DNA of 64,000 bases from Adiantum capillus-veneris (taxonomy: Eukaryota; Streptophyta; Polypodiopsida; Polypodiales; Pteridaceae): the NCBI GenBank assembly GCA_014529385.2, contig CM043945.1:138969241-139033240 (forward strand), in the 5' to 3' direction. Shown piece by piece: positions 12,794-24,446 of the stretch. Numbering within the stretch: the stretch's first letter is position 1; every line of letters starts with the position of its first letter. The notes beneath the pieces are model-generated. The model saw only the letters and a list, made by a program, of their open reading frames with translations, was not told where the DNA came from and ran no database searches. The position numbers and the translations under genes are program-made.

Positions 12794-12803
12794 AGGGGGG
12801 ATT
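12794..12803 (+). promoter_or_regulatory. Copia-2 polypurine tract
   Basis: AGGGGGGA immediately precedes the 3' LTR start at 12804, the position used to prime plus-strand DNA synthesis. Confidence 0.75.
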
Positions 12804-12959
12804 TGTTACCATATACATGTGGTAGTGATGTGTGTGAACACACTAGGACCGCTGGGGCATTTTTTCCCTCTTTAGGAGGGTTTTCCCCCCGTGCATTGTA
12901 TATACGCCCATCACTCTAGGGCTATCCATCTTTCGATTGCATACTAAGTAACACACTCT
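12804..12959 (+). repeat. Copia-2 3' LTR, first piece
   Basis: It matches 3488-3637, including the TATA-like TGTATATACG near 12897. It ends in ACTCT (12955-12959), one copy of the target duplication of the solo LTR inserted after it. Confidence 0.88.
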
Positions 12960-13688
12960 TGTTAAGTATGGAGCCTGATTTACCCTTGTAATTTTATGTG
13001 GTAAAAGCGCACATTTGTAAGGCCCCCATTATGAGGAGAAGCCATCGTGCGTGAAGGAAAATCACTCACCGGAAACCAAAATTTTCACGGACAAGAATCA
13101 GGGGCAACTTTAAAGGCCTCGGGGGCGGAGGCCCCCGAGACTTTTTTTTTCGCCGGAATATTCTTTTTCGCCGGAATATTATGGCCGGACGGCAGCCGAA
13201 AAGTGGTCGGAAAACAACCGGTCGGTTGGCCGGTGGCCGGTAGTCAATGGCCGATGGCCGGTGGTCGGAAGTCAATGGCCGGTGGCCGGTGGTCGGAAGT
13301 CAATGGCCGGTGGCCGGTGGTCGGAAGTCAATGGCCGGTGGCCGGTGGCCGAATTCAATGGCGGACTTGTCTTCTCAAGGGCAGCCACACATGGGCGGTT
13401 TGGAGGGTCCGATTTGGACTTATTCGCACAAGGGCGGCTACACATGGCTGTCTCTCATAAGAGAGGGCAGCCCTTTTGGCCTATAAAAGGAGGCCATTTC
13501 TACACACATTTCATAGTGTGAAGTTGATGCAACAAGGTGAGTGTGAGGTGGTGAGAGTGAAGCAAGGCGGGAGCTCCATTAAGGGTATAATCCCTTTGTG
13601 AACTACTTCTTGTTTTGAAGTACTAAAGCCATTGAGTGGCTGCTTTCCCGTGGACGTAGCCCACATTGGGTGAACCACGTATATCGTG

Positions 13689-13733
<45 letters not shown>

Positions 13734-13817
13734 CTATAATCTCGTGTATATAAATCTGTCTCTCTCCATTAAGTAATCTACTCAATTATCTATTTAGCTA
13801 CGTCTTATTTCCTAAAA
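12960..13817 (+). mobile_element. Solo LTR of the Copia-1 family
   Basis: An 858-bp LTR lies in plus orientation, homologous to the reverse complement of 3638-4423. It is flanked by the perfect 5-bp duplication ACTCT (12955-12959 and 13818-13822) with no internal region, as left by LTR-LTR recombination. The TATA box CTATAAAAGG is at 13481-13490. Its GGCCGGTGG block (about 13208-13360) has more 28-bp units than either Copia-1 LTR. A CT microsatellite lies at 13694-13730. Confidence 0.93.
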
Positions 13818-13893
13818 ACTCTCTATTGTGTGCCTTGAGCTTCCTTCATCTTCTCCAAGCTGTGTGTGTTTCTCTGCAACCCTAATTCCAACA
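13818..13893 (+). repeat. Copia-2 3' LTR, second piece
   Basis: This is the end of the Copia-2 3' LTR after the solo LTR, finishing at CCAACA and followed by the ACATA target duplication. Confidence 0.87.
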
Positions 13894-13898
13894 ACATA

Positions 13899-14072
13899 GA
13901 CCTACACACTTTCGTCTCCCAGCCACAGTGTGGGCTCTCCATTACGACTCTCATCACCACAATTTTGGAGCATCGGAGTCACTCATTAGCCATACACATA
14001 CTACATCACATGTAACTTTCATCCCATAGGTGATATTTGACCTTCGATGACGATAATAAAATCCTCCTCCCT
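13899..14072 (+). repeat. 5'-truncated LINE 3' end hosting Copia-2
   Basis: About 170 bp match the extreme 3' end of the LINE family seen in LINE-1, LINE-2 and LINE-3 (GACCTACACACTTTC to GACGATAATAAAAT). About 18 more bases of the same copy lie at 3470-3487, left of Copia-2 (ATTTTCAGCCATGACATA). No coding sequence remains. The copy runs into a TC microsatellite at 14073-14120, as in other copies. Confidence 0.8.

Positions 14073-14120
<48 letters not shown>
14073..14120 (+). repeat. TC microsatellite on a LINE tail
   Basis: A CCTCC-rich lead passes into about 20 TC dinucleotides directly after the LINE 3' end. Confidence 0.9.
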
Positions 14121-14121
<1 letters not shown>

Positions 14122-14124
14122 ATG

Positions 14125-14194
14125 AAGTAGCACTATGGCGCACGAATGGGTTTTAGCAAAAGATAGATTTTTTCCGCGCACCATAGTGCTACTT
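14125..14194. repeat. 70-bp foldback (MITE-like)
   Basis: AAGTAGCACTATGGCGC (14125-14141) pairs with GCGCACCATAGTGCTACTT (14176-14194), leaving a loop of about 35 bp. It lies between two TC microsatellites. It could be a tiny MITE, but no target duplication is clear because both flanks are simple sequence. Confidence 0.55.
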
Positions 14195-14269
14195 TCTTAA
14201 AGACAATTGAGTCTTCCCTCTCTCTCTCTCTCTCTCTCACTCTCTACAATATGACATGATGTATGTGAG

Positions 14270-14794
14270 ATGAGAAATGCATCCAAATCATGGGCTGATA
14301 TATGTAAGGATAATGTGGTTTCTACATCTCCTATCACGCAAGCCGTTGTCCAAGCAAAGAATGTAGAGAATGTGGACAGTCAAGAATTGCAAGAATGGCA
14401 AAAACGCTCAAAGAACATCGTCATTCATGGAATCAAGGAGGAAAGCATGGAAACACCCCAATCTCTTGCGGTTGCTATTGAAGAGTTTTTTTCTACACAC
14501 TTTGGCATGTCTAGAATCATGGCTTATGGTGCACATCGAGTTGGAAAACAAGGAATCCCTCGATCGGGAGAAAGACCTATTGTATGTACCATGGCAAATG
14601 AGGTAAAGAGAAAGATCATCCTTGACAATAGTTGGATCTACCTCAAAGGAACGGGTTGTAATGTATATGAGGATCACACTCTTATGCAACAAAATTTACG
14701 TCGCAAAGCATATGAGGAAAGAACCAAGAAGGCCAAGGTGTCATCTCAAGAAGAAAAGTCACTTGAGGAGGATGCAAGTCCACCCAACAAATAG
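14270..14794 (+). pseudogene. LINE-1 ORF1 (nucleic-acid-binding protein), truncated
   Basis: The 174-residue frame corresponds to the C-terminal two thirds of the ORF1 seen complete in LINE-3. It has the RRM-like core (NIVIHGIKEESMETPQSL, then RPIVCTMANEVKRKIIL) and a basic tail typical of Transposase_22-type ORF1 proteins, which bind element RNA. The upstream coiled coil is missing. ORF1 ends at a TAG at 14792-14794, six bases before the ORF2 start at 14801. Confidence 0.7.
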
Positions 14795-14800
14795 GGACAC

Positions 14801-17800
14801 ATGATCTATGAGACCAACTCACGCTTGCGAATAAGCTTTTGGAATTGTAACGGCTATCCATGGAATGCGGGAATTGGCATTGATGAGCTTACCTATGACT
14901 CCGATGTGATACTTCTTGTCGAAACATGGGAGCATGATGCGCAACAAATTCTTGGATTTGACAAATATGATGTGCATTCTTTGATGTGGGCCAAAAATGC
15001 AAAGCAACGTTGTCGTGCTGTGGCACGTACGTAGTGTGAAATAAAAACATTCACCTCACTTTTGACACTTATCGATGCATGGAAAGAAAAACAATAATGT
15101 GCATATCGTGATATATGCTAAAGCGGCTACTGCGATCGCTATCATGTAAATACCTATCCGGGGAGTCGTGGCCCTGGATGTGGCTCATTTGCGTGCTTTT
15201 TCACATGATAAGATGCCTAATTTGGTTTGGCAATGTACATAGTCCAAGTGTTTCATGGTGGTACACTCATCTCGCCTACAAAGACTGATGCGGACAAAAA
15301 CTGCCATAAATAACAGCTAACAGGCGCCGTTGCAGAATTGCATGAAAAGTGATCCAAAATGTTATATTGATGATAAATGATGCTTATCTATGCTTTTTTA
15401 TGCTTATGCGAGTGATCCCACAAATTTAGGGATTTTCCTGACTCAGTTTGGGATTTTTCGCATAAAAAATGACATTTTTTGGGTCAAAAATGACCTGAAA
15501 ATGGCCTAGTTTTGGTCCAAAGTGGCAAAATGGCCCAAACATTGACACATCAGCTCATAATGCCGTGGGGAAGAGAGAGAAGGGGGATTTTTACAAGAAA
15601 AATCTGCAATTTATCACTACTGTGCAATTGCTTCCATGGTTGCTCAATCTATGTGTAGGACAATCCCGCCTCTTCAAAATCTTGTATCTGAGCTAGTGAG
15701 GGAGTGAATTAGGGTTTCTTCTTATCAAAATGGTGTGTGGGCTTCACTTTCAAAGCTCTTAAATCTCTGCAAAATCAGAAAATGGTCGCCAAGAAGGTGG
15801 AAGCTCGAGCATTCCTTTCGACTGTTTGATGTTACGACTATGTAATTGGGGGCAAGGCTACATGATACCACCAAAGAGGTTTGGGTTTTGATTGAGAATC
15901 GTGCTTGTATGAGCATTGAGGTTTTATGGATTAACATTTAGTGTTCCTAATTGCTCTTTTAAAGTAAATTGAATGTGATTTGATGATCCTCTCATCATAA
16001 TCTCGACTACAAAAACAAGCAGATTCCAAGCATGATAGGAAAGAGGGTTTGTGACTTTGCTGTCACGAATGCCCTTAGATTCTCTGTCACCCTTAGAAAG
16101 AGGGTTGGTGATTCTACACAAACTCTTTCTTGCAAAGGGTTTGTGACTCTCATCATGAACTCTCACAGTCAGAGGTTCTGCACCTTCCCAGCTAGACCTC
16201 ACACACCCCGACATTTCTGAACCTTCCTAGCTAGACCGCACACATCCCGACAATGTAGAGGCCAAGGAGGCATAGCATGTATGATCAAAAGGGGTTTGAA
16301 AGATGTTTCCATTTTCAAAGAAGATAAGTATAAATGCCACTTATGGCTGAAAATCAGTCCCCCAATGGTCAAATCATGTTTGTGGTTGGTTGCTACATTC
16401 CTCACTATGACTCCAACTTTTATGCTCACTTGGATATGGATAGAGCTCAGCCCTTTGTTGAACTAGAGGAAGACATTGCTCATTACAAGGACCAAGGTGA
16501 AGTCATTGTCTTTGGAGATATGAATGGTCGCACAAATACGTTACAACACGACACACAACAAGTTGACATGCCACATGTTTCAAGAAGAATGGATGACTCA
16601 TACATGTATAATCGAAGGTCTAATGATGCAAAATAATTGGATCACTATGGAAAGTCACTTCGACATATGTGCAATAGTACCGGAATGCTCATTGCAAATG
16701 GTGTATCTTTATGGCAAGGCACCAATGACTTTACATGTAGAAAGCACAATGGTGATAGTGTGATCGACTATATGTTGTTTTCGGAAGCCACTCTAGAATG
16801 CATACAAAGCTTTACACTTGGTGAATGGAATCTGGGATCGGATCATAGGATGCTATGTATTGACCTCAAGTGTGGTAAAAGACACGAGCATGTAGCCTCC
16901 AATCATGATGTGAATCATTTGTACCTACGTCTATACTTCAAACGAGCACTTATATATGTTGATATGGTGGACCAAATGTTAAGCATGATAGAGCATCAAG
17001 AGAGCCCAACATTAGAATGCAAGTGGAAAGTTTTCAAAGAAGTAATTTTCTCTTGTGCAAGGGAATGATTTTCAGTGAAACACATGTCTTGCAAAAGATC
17101 TAAGAAGGGTAGCACCAAGAAGAAATGGTTCGACATGGAATGTAGTCAAGCTCGAAAACACTTACTAAGGTTGGATGCAAGAAAAGACAAGGAAAATTAC
17201 TTGAAACATTCACACACATACAAAGCACTTGTTCAAAAAAAGAGGAGAAGGTGGGAAGTCAAAAAACAACTTCTTTTAGCGCAAGAGAAAGCACATCCAT
17301 GTGTTAAGTTTTGGCAAAATCTAAAAGCCAAGCTTGTTGAGAGCTTTGGTGACTTGACTCTTGAGGATATGTATACACACTGCAAGAACCTCTATGAGCA
17401 ATCCAATGTTGATAAGATGGAGTGTTGTAGCTCCCTTCCGTTTATGCCTCCCTTCTTTACCATTGAAGATGCATGTTGCAAGCTTGAGAAACTTGCTACT
17501 TGTAAGGCAGGGGACCGTCAAGGTGTCAAGGCTGAAATCATTAAATGGACAAGCAAGAAAACACGATATTAAATGTGTGATATGTTTAACCTTGCATTTT
17601 AGCATGGCAGCGTCTTGATTGAAAGGAAAAAATTTGTATTGTTGCTTTGTGAATTTCAAGAAATCTTTTGACATGGTACCACGAGGAAATCTTTGGAGAC
17701 GTATGCAAAGCCTTCAAGTGCCGAGAGAATTTATGCATCCAGTCTTTCGCATCTACCAAAAGGTGATATGTCGACTATGTATGGGAGATGGAATTTCAAA

Positions 17801-18929
17801 AATTTTTGCAAGCACCATTGGTGTCAAACAAGGATGCCCACTTTCCCCAACCCTCTTTGGGCTACTCATTGATGAATTGGAATGCATGGTTCTTGATTTT
17901 ATGCAACAAGAAGGCATAGAAGAGGTTAAGATCGGAAATGCGGTGATCATGCCTTTGCTTTATGCCGATGATGTAGTGCTCTTGGCACATACCTTAGAAG
18001 ATGCACAAAAGCTTATGAGTGTCTTGGAACGCTTTTGCCTACATAGCGGGCTTATCGTGAATGGATCCAAAACCAAGGGTATGCTTGTAAAGACCCTCAA
18101 TGATGAAAATCCATGCATTGTATACAACAATGAGCAACTTGAAGTGGTAGATAGCTTCAAGTACCTTGGCCTTGGCTTCAAGTACCTTGGCTTTGAGGCT
18201 CCATCGAATCATAGATGGAAGGATTGCACAATGCGTCGCTTGGAAGCCAAAAAGAGGTCTTATTATGCATTTGAGAACATGTGCAATGATGGAGAGATCA
18301 AGTGTTGGGCTCTCAAAAAGTACCTCTTTGACACATTGGTGAGACTGGTGCTTCTTTATGGAGTGGAGGTGTGGGGTGGTAGAATTAGGAAGTCTACTTG
18401 GAAAGAGTTTGAGAATGTCCAAAAGCGTTTTCTCACCAAATTTCTCAAAGTCAAGACACAAACACCCTACATGATATTACTTCTTGAGTCTGGATCGCTT
18501 CCCATTGAGGTCTTGGGCATGCAAAGGGTTGTGGTGTACATGCTTAAGACACAACGTAGCCCTTTGTATCGACTTCCTAGACTAAGTTCGGGGTGGATGC
18601 TTGACATAAAGAAATGGTTTGGAAGATGGGATGCATGTCACTTGGTTAAGGATGCATCGATCGACTCCCAAGTTAATGAGGCCTTCTTACAACGCCAATG
18701 TATCACGGCTTGGGAGAAATATGGAGGTTCTCGCTTCAGCCATTACACCACACACATTGCCCCAAACTACAAATCTCTCTTCTTCTCTGAACGCGATAAC
18801 CAAACCCATCCCTACATCCTTGAGCCCATCCCATTGAGTGCAATCCGCACCATTGCCTCCATTCGTCTTAGCTCCCATTCTCTACGCTGCAAGACAAGAT
18901 GTTGGGGCACTAGCAAGGAGTCTCATTGA
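14801..18929 (+). pseudogene. LINE-1 ORF2: endonuclease, reverse transcriptase, zinc knuckle
   Basis: The endonuclease begins ISFWNCNGYPWNAGIGIDEL with LLVETWEH, is cut at 15010 and resumes at 16253. There FGDMNGRTNTL, SVIDYMLFS and GSDHRMLCIDL (the catalytic SDH region) are visible over several frames. A linker with many stops and basic stretches follows to 17572. RT resumes at about 17640 with FDMVPRGNLWRRM, then GVKQGCPLSPTLFGLLIDEL and LLYADDVVLLA (YADD active site). The RT part preceding FDMVPR (about 95 residues, judged from LINE-3) is deleted. The frame runs to 18929; the terminal Cys-His motif (LCTLC, then HYLLECS-like) falls in another frame just after. Not functional. Confidence 0.85.
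15011..16252 (+). mobile_element. LTR-like insertion inside LINE-1 endonuclease
   Basis: LINE-1 breaks at GCAAAGCAACGT and resumes at AATGTAGAGG. Comparison with LINE-2 (38540-38580) shows the empty site contains GCAATGTAGAGG once. The insert therefore starts TGTCGTGCTG and ends CCCGACA, with an ACGT/ATGT target duplication. TG...CA ends suggest a solo LTR, but no partner LTR or ORF is present. The last 80 bp contain a 39-bp unit repeated twice (about 16174-16252). Its first 27 bp recur at the end of the insertion at 36262-38273. Confidence 0.6.
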
Positions 18930-19198
18930 CTTTGCACCTTATGCCCTCGTCAAGTGCGAGAGAGTGAGTACCACACACTACTTGAGTGCTCAGCTTTTGA
19001 CCACATTATGTCCTCTTTTCCCCATATATTCAGCCATGAGCTCTCCGTACATACCTTCCTCTCCCAACCACGATGTGGACTCTCTATTGCGACGATCATT
19101 TCAGCCATTTTTGAGCATCGAGAGTCACTTATGACCTCCACTCACACCACGTGAAATGCTCATTTGGTCCCATAGGTTATATTTGACCTCCGAGGATG

Positions 19199-19218
19199 AT
19201 AATAGAACTATCTATCTA

Positions 19219-19258
<40 letters not shown>

Positions 19259-19276
19259 TCTCTCTTTTTATTTTAA

Positions 19277-19349
<73 letters not shown>

Positions 19350-19401
19350 ATCGATGTGAATCATCTATCTATCTATCTCTCTCTATCTATGTGAGTCTAT
19401 T

Positions 19402-19452
<51 letters not shown>
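19199..19452 (+). repeat. TATC/TC microsatellite cluster at LINE-1 3' end
   Basis: The LINE 3' terminus GATAATAGAACTATCTATC grades into long TC runs (19221-19255, 19284-19341, 19404-19452), separated by short TATC and TTTTATTTTA interruptions. Confidence 0.9.
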
Positions 19453-19457
<5 letters not shown>

Positions 19458-19889
19458 CTAAGTTGCATTGTATGTTATATGGTGTACGTATAACACATTT
19501 TAAACGGGGGTATTATACGACACCTATCTATATTCGACCGTATTATATGGTGCCACATCAACAAAAACACCGTGTCATATAATTTCTTAGAATTTTGATT
19601 GAAATAGTATTTCGATCAAAATTTTTATTTCAATCAAAATAAATATTTCGATCAAAAAGCCATATATACCGTGGAAACGGTCTGTTTCCCTCATTCTATC
19701 GATCTCTCTTCCCCCTTTTCTCATCTATAGGTGAGATCTTTAACATCAAAAAAATATAAAAAAACCATTTTGAATTCAGCTACACAATTTTTTTAGTAAA
19801 AGTTTAGAGATTAGGATGAAAAGTAAATTAGTTAAATGTAGTTTTTTTAAGGCTTTGGAGTTTCCAGTTGAATCTTTATCTACTTTGTG

Positions 19890-20640
19890 TGAAGTATATC
19901 TTACACTAGGAGGTAAATTAAGTAAAGTAGTTAGTGATTACTTGCCTTGTGTAGAGGAAACTCACACTTGGAAGTGATTTAAGATAGTTAAACTTAGCAG
20001 TTGTTTTCTTTTGTTGGTATGTTCACACTTAGAAGTAACTTAAGTTAGATAGCTAAAGTTATGAGTTACTTGTTGTGTGTGGAACTATGTTCACACTTGG
20101 AGCTAGCTTAGGTTAGATTTACCTAATGATTTTCTGTCATGTGTAGAGTAATACTCACACTACAGACAATTTAGGTAGATTAAATAATAATCTCTTGCTT
20201 TGTGTAGAGGTATTCTCACACCTAGAAGAGATCCCGGGGCGGTCACTTTTTAGAATGTGTATGATATCACGTGAGTTAACCGGAGAGGATTATTAAAAGA
20301 CCAAAATGTATAAAAATGTATACATACAGAGGGGGGTGGGGGTTTTTTAAATAGGCTCACAGTGTAATTATAGTATGTATATTGGGGTATTATTAATTAC
20401 CTCTTGAACGCACGTGATATAGGGGTCTTTTGATAAGTGACTGCCCCGGGGAAGAGATCTAGATAAGTAGTGAATTTTGATTGCTTTCCATGTGCTGAGT
20501 TACATTCACACTTGGAGGTAATTTAAGTAGGTTTTTTGAAGATATCTTGCTTTGTGTAGAGTTTACTCACACTTGGAAGTTATTGAAATAGATTAACCGA
20601 TTTATTTATCATGATTCAGGTGTAGATTGAAAGCTCACAC
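19890..20640. repeat. Degenerate subterminal repeats, left end of the hAT element
   Basis: About eight divergent units spaced 60-80 bp share the core TGTGTAGAG...ACTCACACTTGGAAGT followed by ATTTAAGTAGATTA-like sequence. One unit is split by the MITE at 20233-20450. Clusters of short direct repeats near the ends are typical transposase-binding regions of hAT and CACTA elements; that role here is inference. Confidence 0.65.
20233..20450. mobile_element. 218-bp MITE, copy A
   Basis: The termini CCCGGGGCGGTCACTT and AAGTGACTGCCCCGGG form a 16-bp inverted repeat with one mismatch. It is flanked by a perfect 8-bp target duplication GAAGAGAT (20225-20232 and 20451-20458). There is no coding capacity. 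A second copy of identical length lies at 49879-50096. Confidence 0.92.
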
Positions 20641-20852
20641 GTCATTTTTATTTTTAGTTTTGGTATTTACAATTTAAAGAGGTTGAAAATTTATGTCTTT
20701 TTTTTAAATGTTGACGAGTAAAGTAATGTAAATGGTATTAGAGTCTGATTTTAGATGTGTATTTAGTAATTAGTCCTGTTTGAGTTTGCACACCTGAAGA
20801 AGATGGTGAAAGGATATGAGTAGAGCTACGTAGATGAACTGGTTGTTGCTGG

Positions 20853-23009
20853 AAAGACTACAAGTTGAGGTGTAAAACCTGCGGTCATAATTTTAGTGGA
20901 AATGTTCACACGATAAAAGAACACATGTTCAAAATTCTTGGAAACATGATAGCTTGCAAAAACCCCCCAAGAGATATTGAAGCAAAATTTCCCGAGTTGG
21001 CGCTCAGGGCAAAGAGAGTACATCTTGAGGATAAAAAAAGGGAGGTCCCAAAATGATGGCTCCATCTATGCTAGTGACATGGAGATGACACTAGAGAATG
21101 ATCAAAACCCTCCCTCGACCCCTGCTCAAGGTCAAGGAGGGTGTCATTCATCCTTTGTTGGGGCTTATAGCTCTAATGTTACCGCAAGCTCTGCTAACAT
21201 AAGCTGAAGTGAAGCATGGACTGGAGGAGAACCTGCACCAAGTGGTCCTACTTTGCATCAAGCAGTTAATAAACAATGGCAGCTTAAACTCACTCTTAAG
21301 TGAATGCAAGCATTTGTTGCATGTGGAATTCCTTTTAATGTCATTCAAAATCATATCTTCAAAGATGCTTTAATGAGCACAACAAAGAAGGGTTTTTTGG
21401 TACCTGGTTATAATAAGATGCATACAAAATATTTAGATAAAGTGAAAACTACATCAGAGAATATTTCAAAGCGCACAACTCTTGCCTATGTGCAACAATA
21501 TGGATGCATAATCTCTCTAGATGGTCGGAAAAATTGTCAGAAGAAAACATTGATTAATGTGATGTTGATTTGTCCAAGAGGTTCCATATTTATTGAAGCG
21601 ATCAACACCGCCCTGGAAGACAAAACTAGTGGACATCTTGTTGGTGTATATGAGGATTCAATCAGAAGAGTAGGGGGATGTAAAAATGTGACAGCCATTG
21701 TCATAGATAATTCATCTAACTACAAAACTGCTGGAAAAGCAATTGAAGCAAAGTATCTAGAGATTACATGGGTTCCATGTGCTGCTCACACTTTGAATCT
21801 TCTCTTAAAGGACTTTGGAAAAGTTTATTCTATTAAGAAAACTCTTCTAGATGCAAACCACTTGGTGAAGTTTATAAGAGAGCATTCATTTTCTTACGCT
21901 TTGAACCTGCTCTTAAAGAACTTTGAAAAAGTTCCTTCTATTAAGCAAACTCTTCTAGATGAAAACCACTTGGTGAAGTTTATAAGAGAGCATTCATTTA
22001 GAACAAAGTCCCCAACAAAAAATTTACAGATGTTTTGTGTGACCCGTTTTGCGACAGCGTATTACATTCTCTCTACACTGCAGAGCAGGTTAAAGCAACC
22101 CTTGTTGAAACAATGTGGGAGATAGAAGATGGGACATTTGGATTGATAAATATCCCAAGTATGAACCTACTGCTTCCAAATACTATCAGCTTGTAAACTC
22201 TCTTGTTTTTCTGGAGAAATTTAGACAAAATTGTTACTGTTACAGAACCTTTCACTCATCTGATACGATTAGTAGACAAATAAGCCTTGGTATATGTATG
22301 AAGTCTCTAGCAAATTAGAAGACTGTATATCTTATGCAGGAAAAGAGAAAGCCATGATGAATCGTTTGTCAAAAGACGATGGGAGCACCTACATACTTCT
22401 TTACATGGAGCAAGATTTGTCTTAGATTCCAAGCTCCAGATGCACGAGCAATCTTCAAACAATGAAGTGATTAGTGATTTCAACAAAGTGTGTGCCCAAC
22501 TATCAGGCAATGTGGATGGACAGGTGGCATACACACAAAAAATGGCATATACTAGCAGAGAAGGAATGTTTGGGGATCCTTGGTATATAGATGCTATCAA
22601 GACGATGAGCACACCAGTTTAGTGGAAAGAGTACAATGGAGAGAAAGTGAAACTTCAACATGTGGTTGTGAGAGTATTGTCTGTTGCCGCCTCAAGTGGT
22701 AGGCTGGGAAAGAAATTGGTCTTTGTTTGCTCTCATGCATACTAAAAAATAGAACTGATTAAGTCCTAAATGAGTTGCGGACTTGGTGTATGTATTTTGT
22801 ACATGCAACTTATGCACAAGCCAGCAAAGTTAACCACATGTGCCACAAAAGAAAGCTTCATGCACTTTCAAACACTCAAAGAAATTGAAAATGAGCTTAA
22901 CTCCGATGATGAAATGGAATGGAACCTAGAAGATATTGATCCAGAATGTTTAGATGTTGAAGAAATTGATGCCATGGTGCCTGCGATTGAGGGGACAGAT
23001 GAGCTATAA
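20853..23009 (+). pseudogene. hAT transposase, BED finger plus DUF659, decayed
   Basis: A BED-type finger begins at about 20865 (LRCKTCGHNFSG, then H-x-I-KEH). Several stops and frame changes lead into a long frame at 21304-22125. It has FNVIQNHIFKDAL, SLDGRKNCQKKTLINVML (first acidic region of DUF659), IVIDNSSNYKTAGK and VPCAAHTLNLLLKDFGK, the typical hAT order. A 108-bp segment is tandemly duplicated at 21793-22008, so the helix after CAAH appears twice. The hAT C-terminal dimerisation part is only traceable in fragments (RVLSVAASSGRLGKK near 22670, LGVCILYMQLMHK near 22790, an acidic tail to 23009). Not functional. It is in plus orientation inside the candidate hAT element. Confidence 0.8.
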
Positions 23010-23095
23010 AGATTGTACTATATTCTCAATTAGTTTTGTAATGCAAAATTTGAGAGGAGTTTAGCTTCACAATAACCTGCTCTCTCTCTTTCTCT

Positions 23096-23129
<34 letters not shown>

Positions 23130-24433
23130 GTCTCTCTTTCTCTCTATCTTCTTTCTATCATTTTCAGAAAGAGGTAGGGAGAGAGAACAAAACTTACACA
23201 ATTACAATAACATCTGACATGTTCATTTGTTCCAACAAATGGAGATTTACATATCAAAAAGAGGTTCTAGTTTCAAATCTTGAGATTTAAGATACAAAAA
23301 GAGCTTGATATTGTTTGGGAGTCTAATTTAAATCATGGACTCGATACCCTAAAAGATCAGATACACAAAATTTTGAATTTCCAAAGGAATCACTTGGACT
23401 TGCATTGCCTATCTCTTCTTCGATAACAAGCCCACACCTTGACTCTCACCATGCCAACTTTCTTTCTAGCTCTGTTATATGAGCGTGTAGCATCGCCGGG
23501 TCTCTCCATGACTTGCCAAATCCATGCCTTGGGTTGCGAGTCACTCAATGACTGCTATTTCTTCGGGAAAATATGTGTAGCCTCTCTTGCAAGGGGGATC
23601 TTCTTGATTGGCTTCCCGTGGATGAATCTTCTCTGCTGGGCGTCCTTTGCTGACGCCTCCTATAGTGGGACGATCATTTCAATCTACTTTGAGCCGCAAT
23701 ACATAATAACAATAGCATTGTTGGACAAATTAAATTTCCACTTGATTATTATTTGGTGGCGATGTGTATACTTGGATAAATCTTGAAAGGATATTTCTTG
23801 CGAGGACAGTGTGTTGCAAATTTGGAAATTTCAAGGGAGCAAAAGCCTTGGCATTTCCACTAACTTAGAATAATGTACTACGTACAAAGTGATTTGGGCA
23901 TAGCTATCTGCATTGCCTGTAATTTAGTGGGTCCCCTTGAAATTCTGATTCATATTCTTAGGATGCGGTCAAAGCGCTAAGATCTCCTTGAGACACCCAA
24001 TCTCTTCCTCTTTGTAAATTTGTTGTGCCAATGCATGATTAAGCAAAGGATCATTAGTCTGTTGTGCATTCTGGCAGGAGGAATATCTTTCATACCTAAA
24101 ATGCAAAACAATAAACTTCAATGAGACAAGTTTCAGCACTTGGAAAAGAGAGATGGTTTAGAGGATTTTAGCGATCTAGCTTGAAATACTTTAAAACTTT
24201 AACTCAAAGAACTTTAAAGACATAACTGAAAGTACGATTAGAGATCTACTTGGAAATATTACAAGACATTGCACACCATTAATGACAAAAAAATATTGTT
24301 ACTAGTCTAATCATCAATAGGCCTCAAGCCAGATTTGGTTACAACATGATAGCCGGCATTATGGGCTCCATTCAAATAAAGGCTTAAATCCCATATTTTA
24401 GGACTATCTAAGGGCTTAGAGAATTTTCCATTG
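23010..24433. other. Non-coding interior of the hAT element
   Basis: No gene recognised. It contains a TC microsatellite (about 23081-23126) and AT-rich unique-looking sequence. A 115-codon frame at 23439-23786 has no family features and I do not call it a gene. Confidence 0.5.
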
Positions 24434-24446
24434 GCCAGATGTTTGT

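Larger units (their letters stand above)
3488..13893 (+). mobile_element. Copia-2, Ty1/copia LTR retrotransposon carrying nested insertions
   Basis: Both ends show the same LTR start TGTTACCATATACATGTGG (3488, 12804) and the same LTR end (9361, 13893). The whole is flanked by a perfect 5-bp target duplication ACATA (3483-3487 and 13894-13898). A PBS follows the 5' LTR and a G-rich PPT precedes the 3' LTR. Each LTR has been interrupted: the 5' one by Copia-1 (3638-9279), the 3' one by a Copia-1-family solo LTR (12960-13817). Without these the LTR is about 230 bp. The insertion site is the 3' end of a 5'-truncated LINE: sequence up to 3487 joins that from 13899 when the element is removed. Confidence 0.9.
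14245..19215 (+). mobile_element. LINE-1, non-LTR retrotransposon, 5'-truncated and interrupted
   Basis: Homology with LINE-2 starts at about 14245 inside ORF1, just after the coiled-coil region, so the copy is 5' truncated. It contains the rest of ORF1, an ORF2 with endonuclease, reverse transcriptase and C-terminal zinc knuckle, and a 3' end passing into TATC then TC repeats. A 1.24 kb element interrupts the endonuclease at 15011-16252. About 0.25-0.3 kb of early RT is deleted near 17600. Confidence 0.85.

Noticed and set aside
23439-23786. 115-codon hydrophobic frame
   Set aside because: It could be read as a membrane protein, but there is no conserved motif, no upstream exon and no homologous copy in the window.
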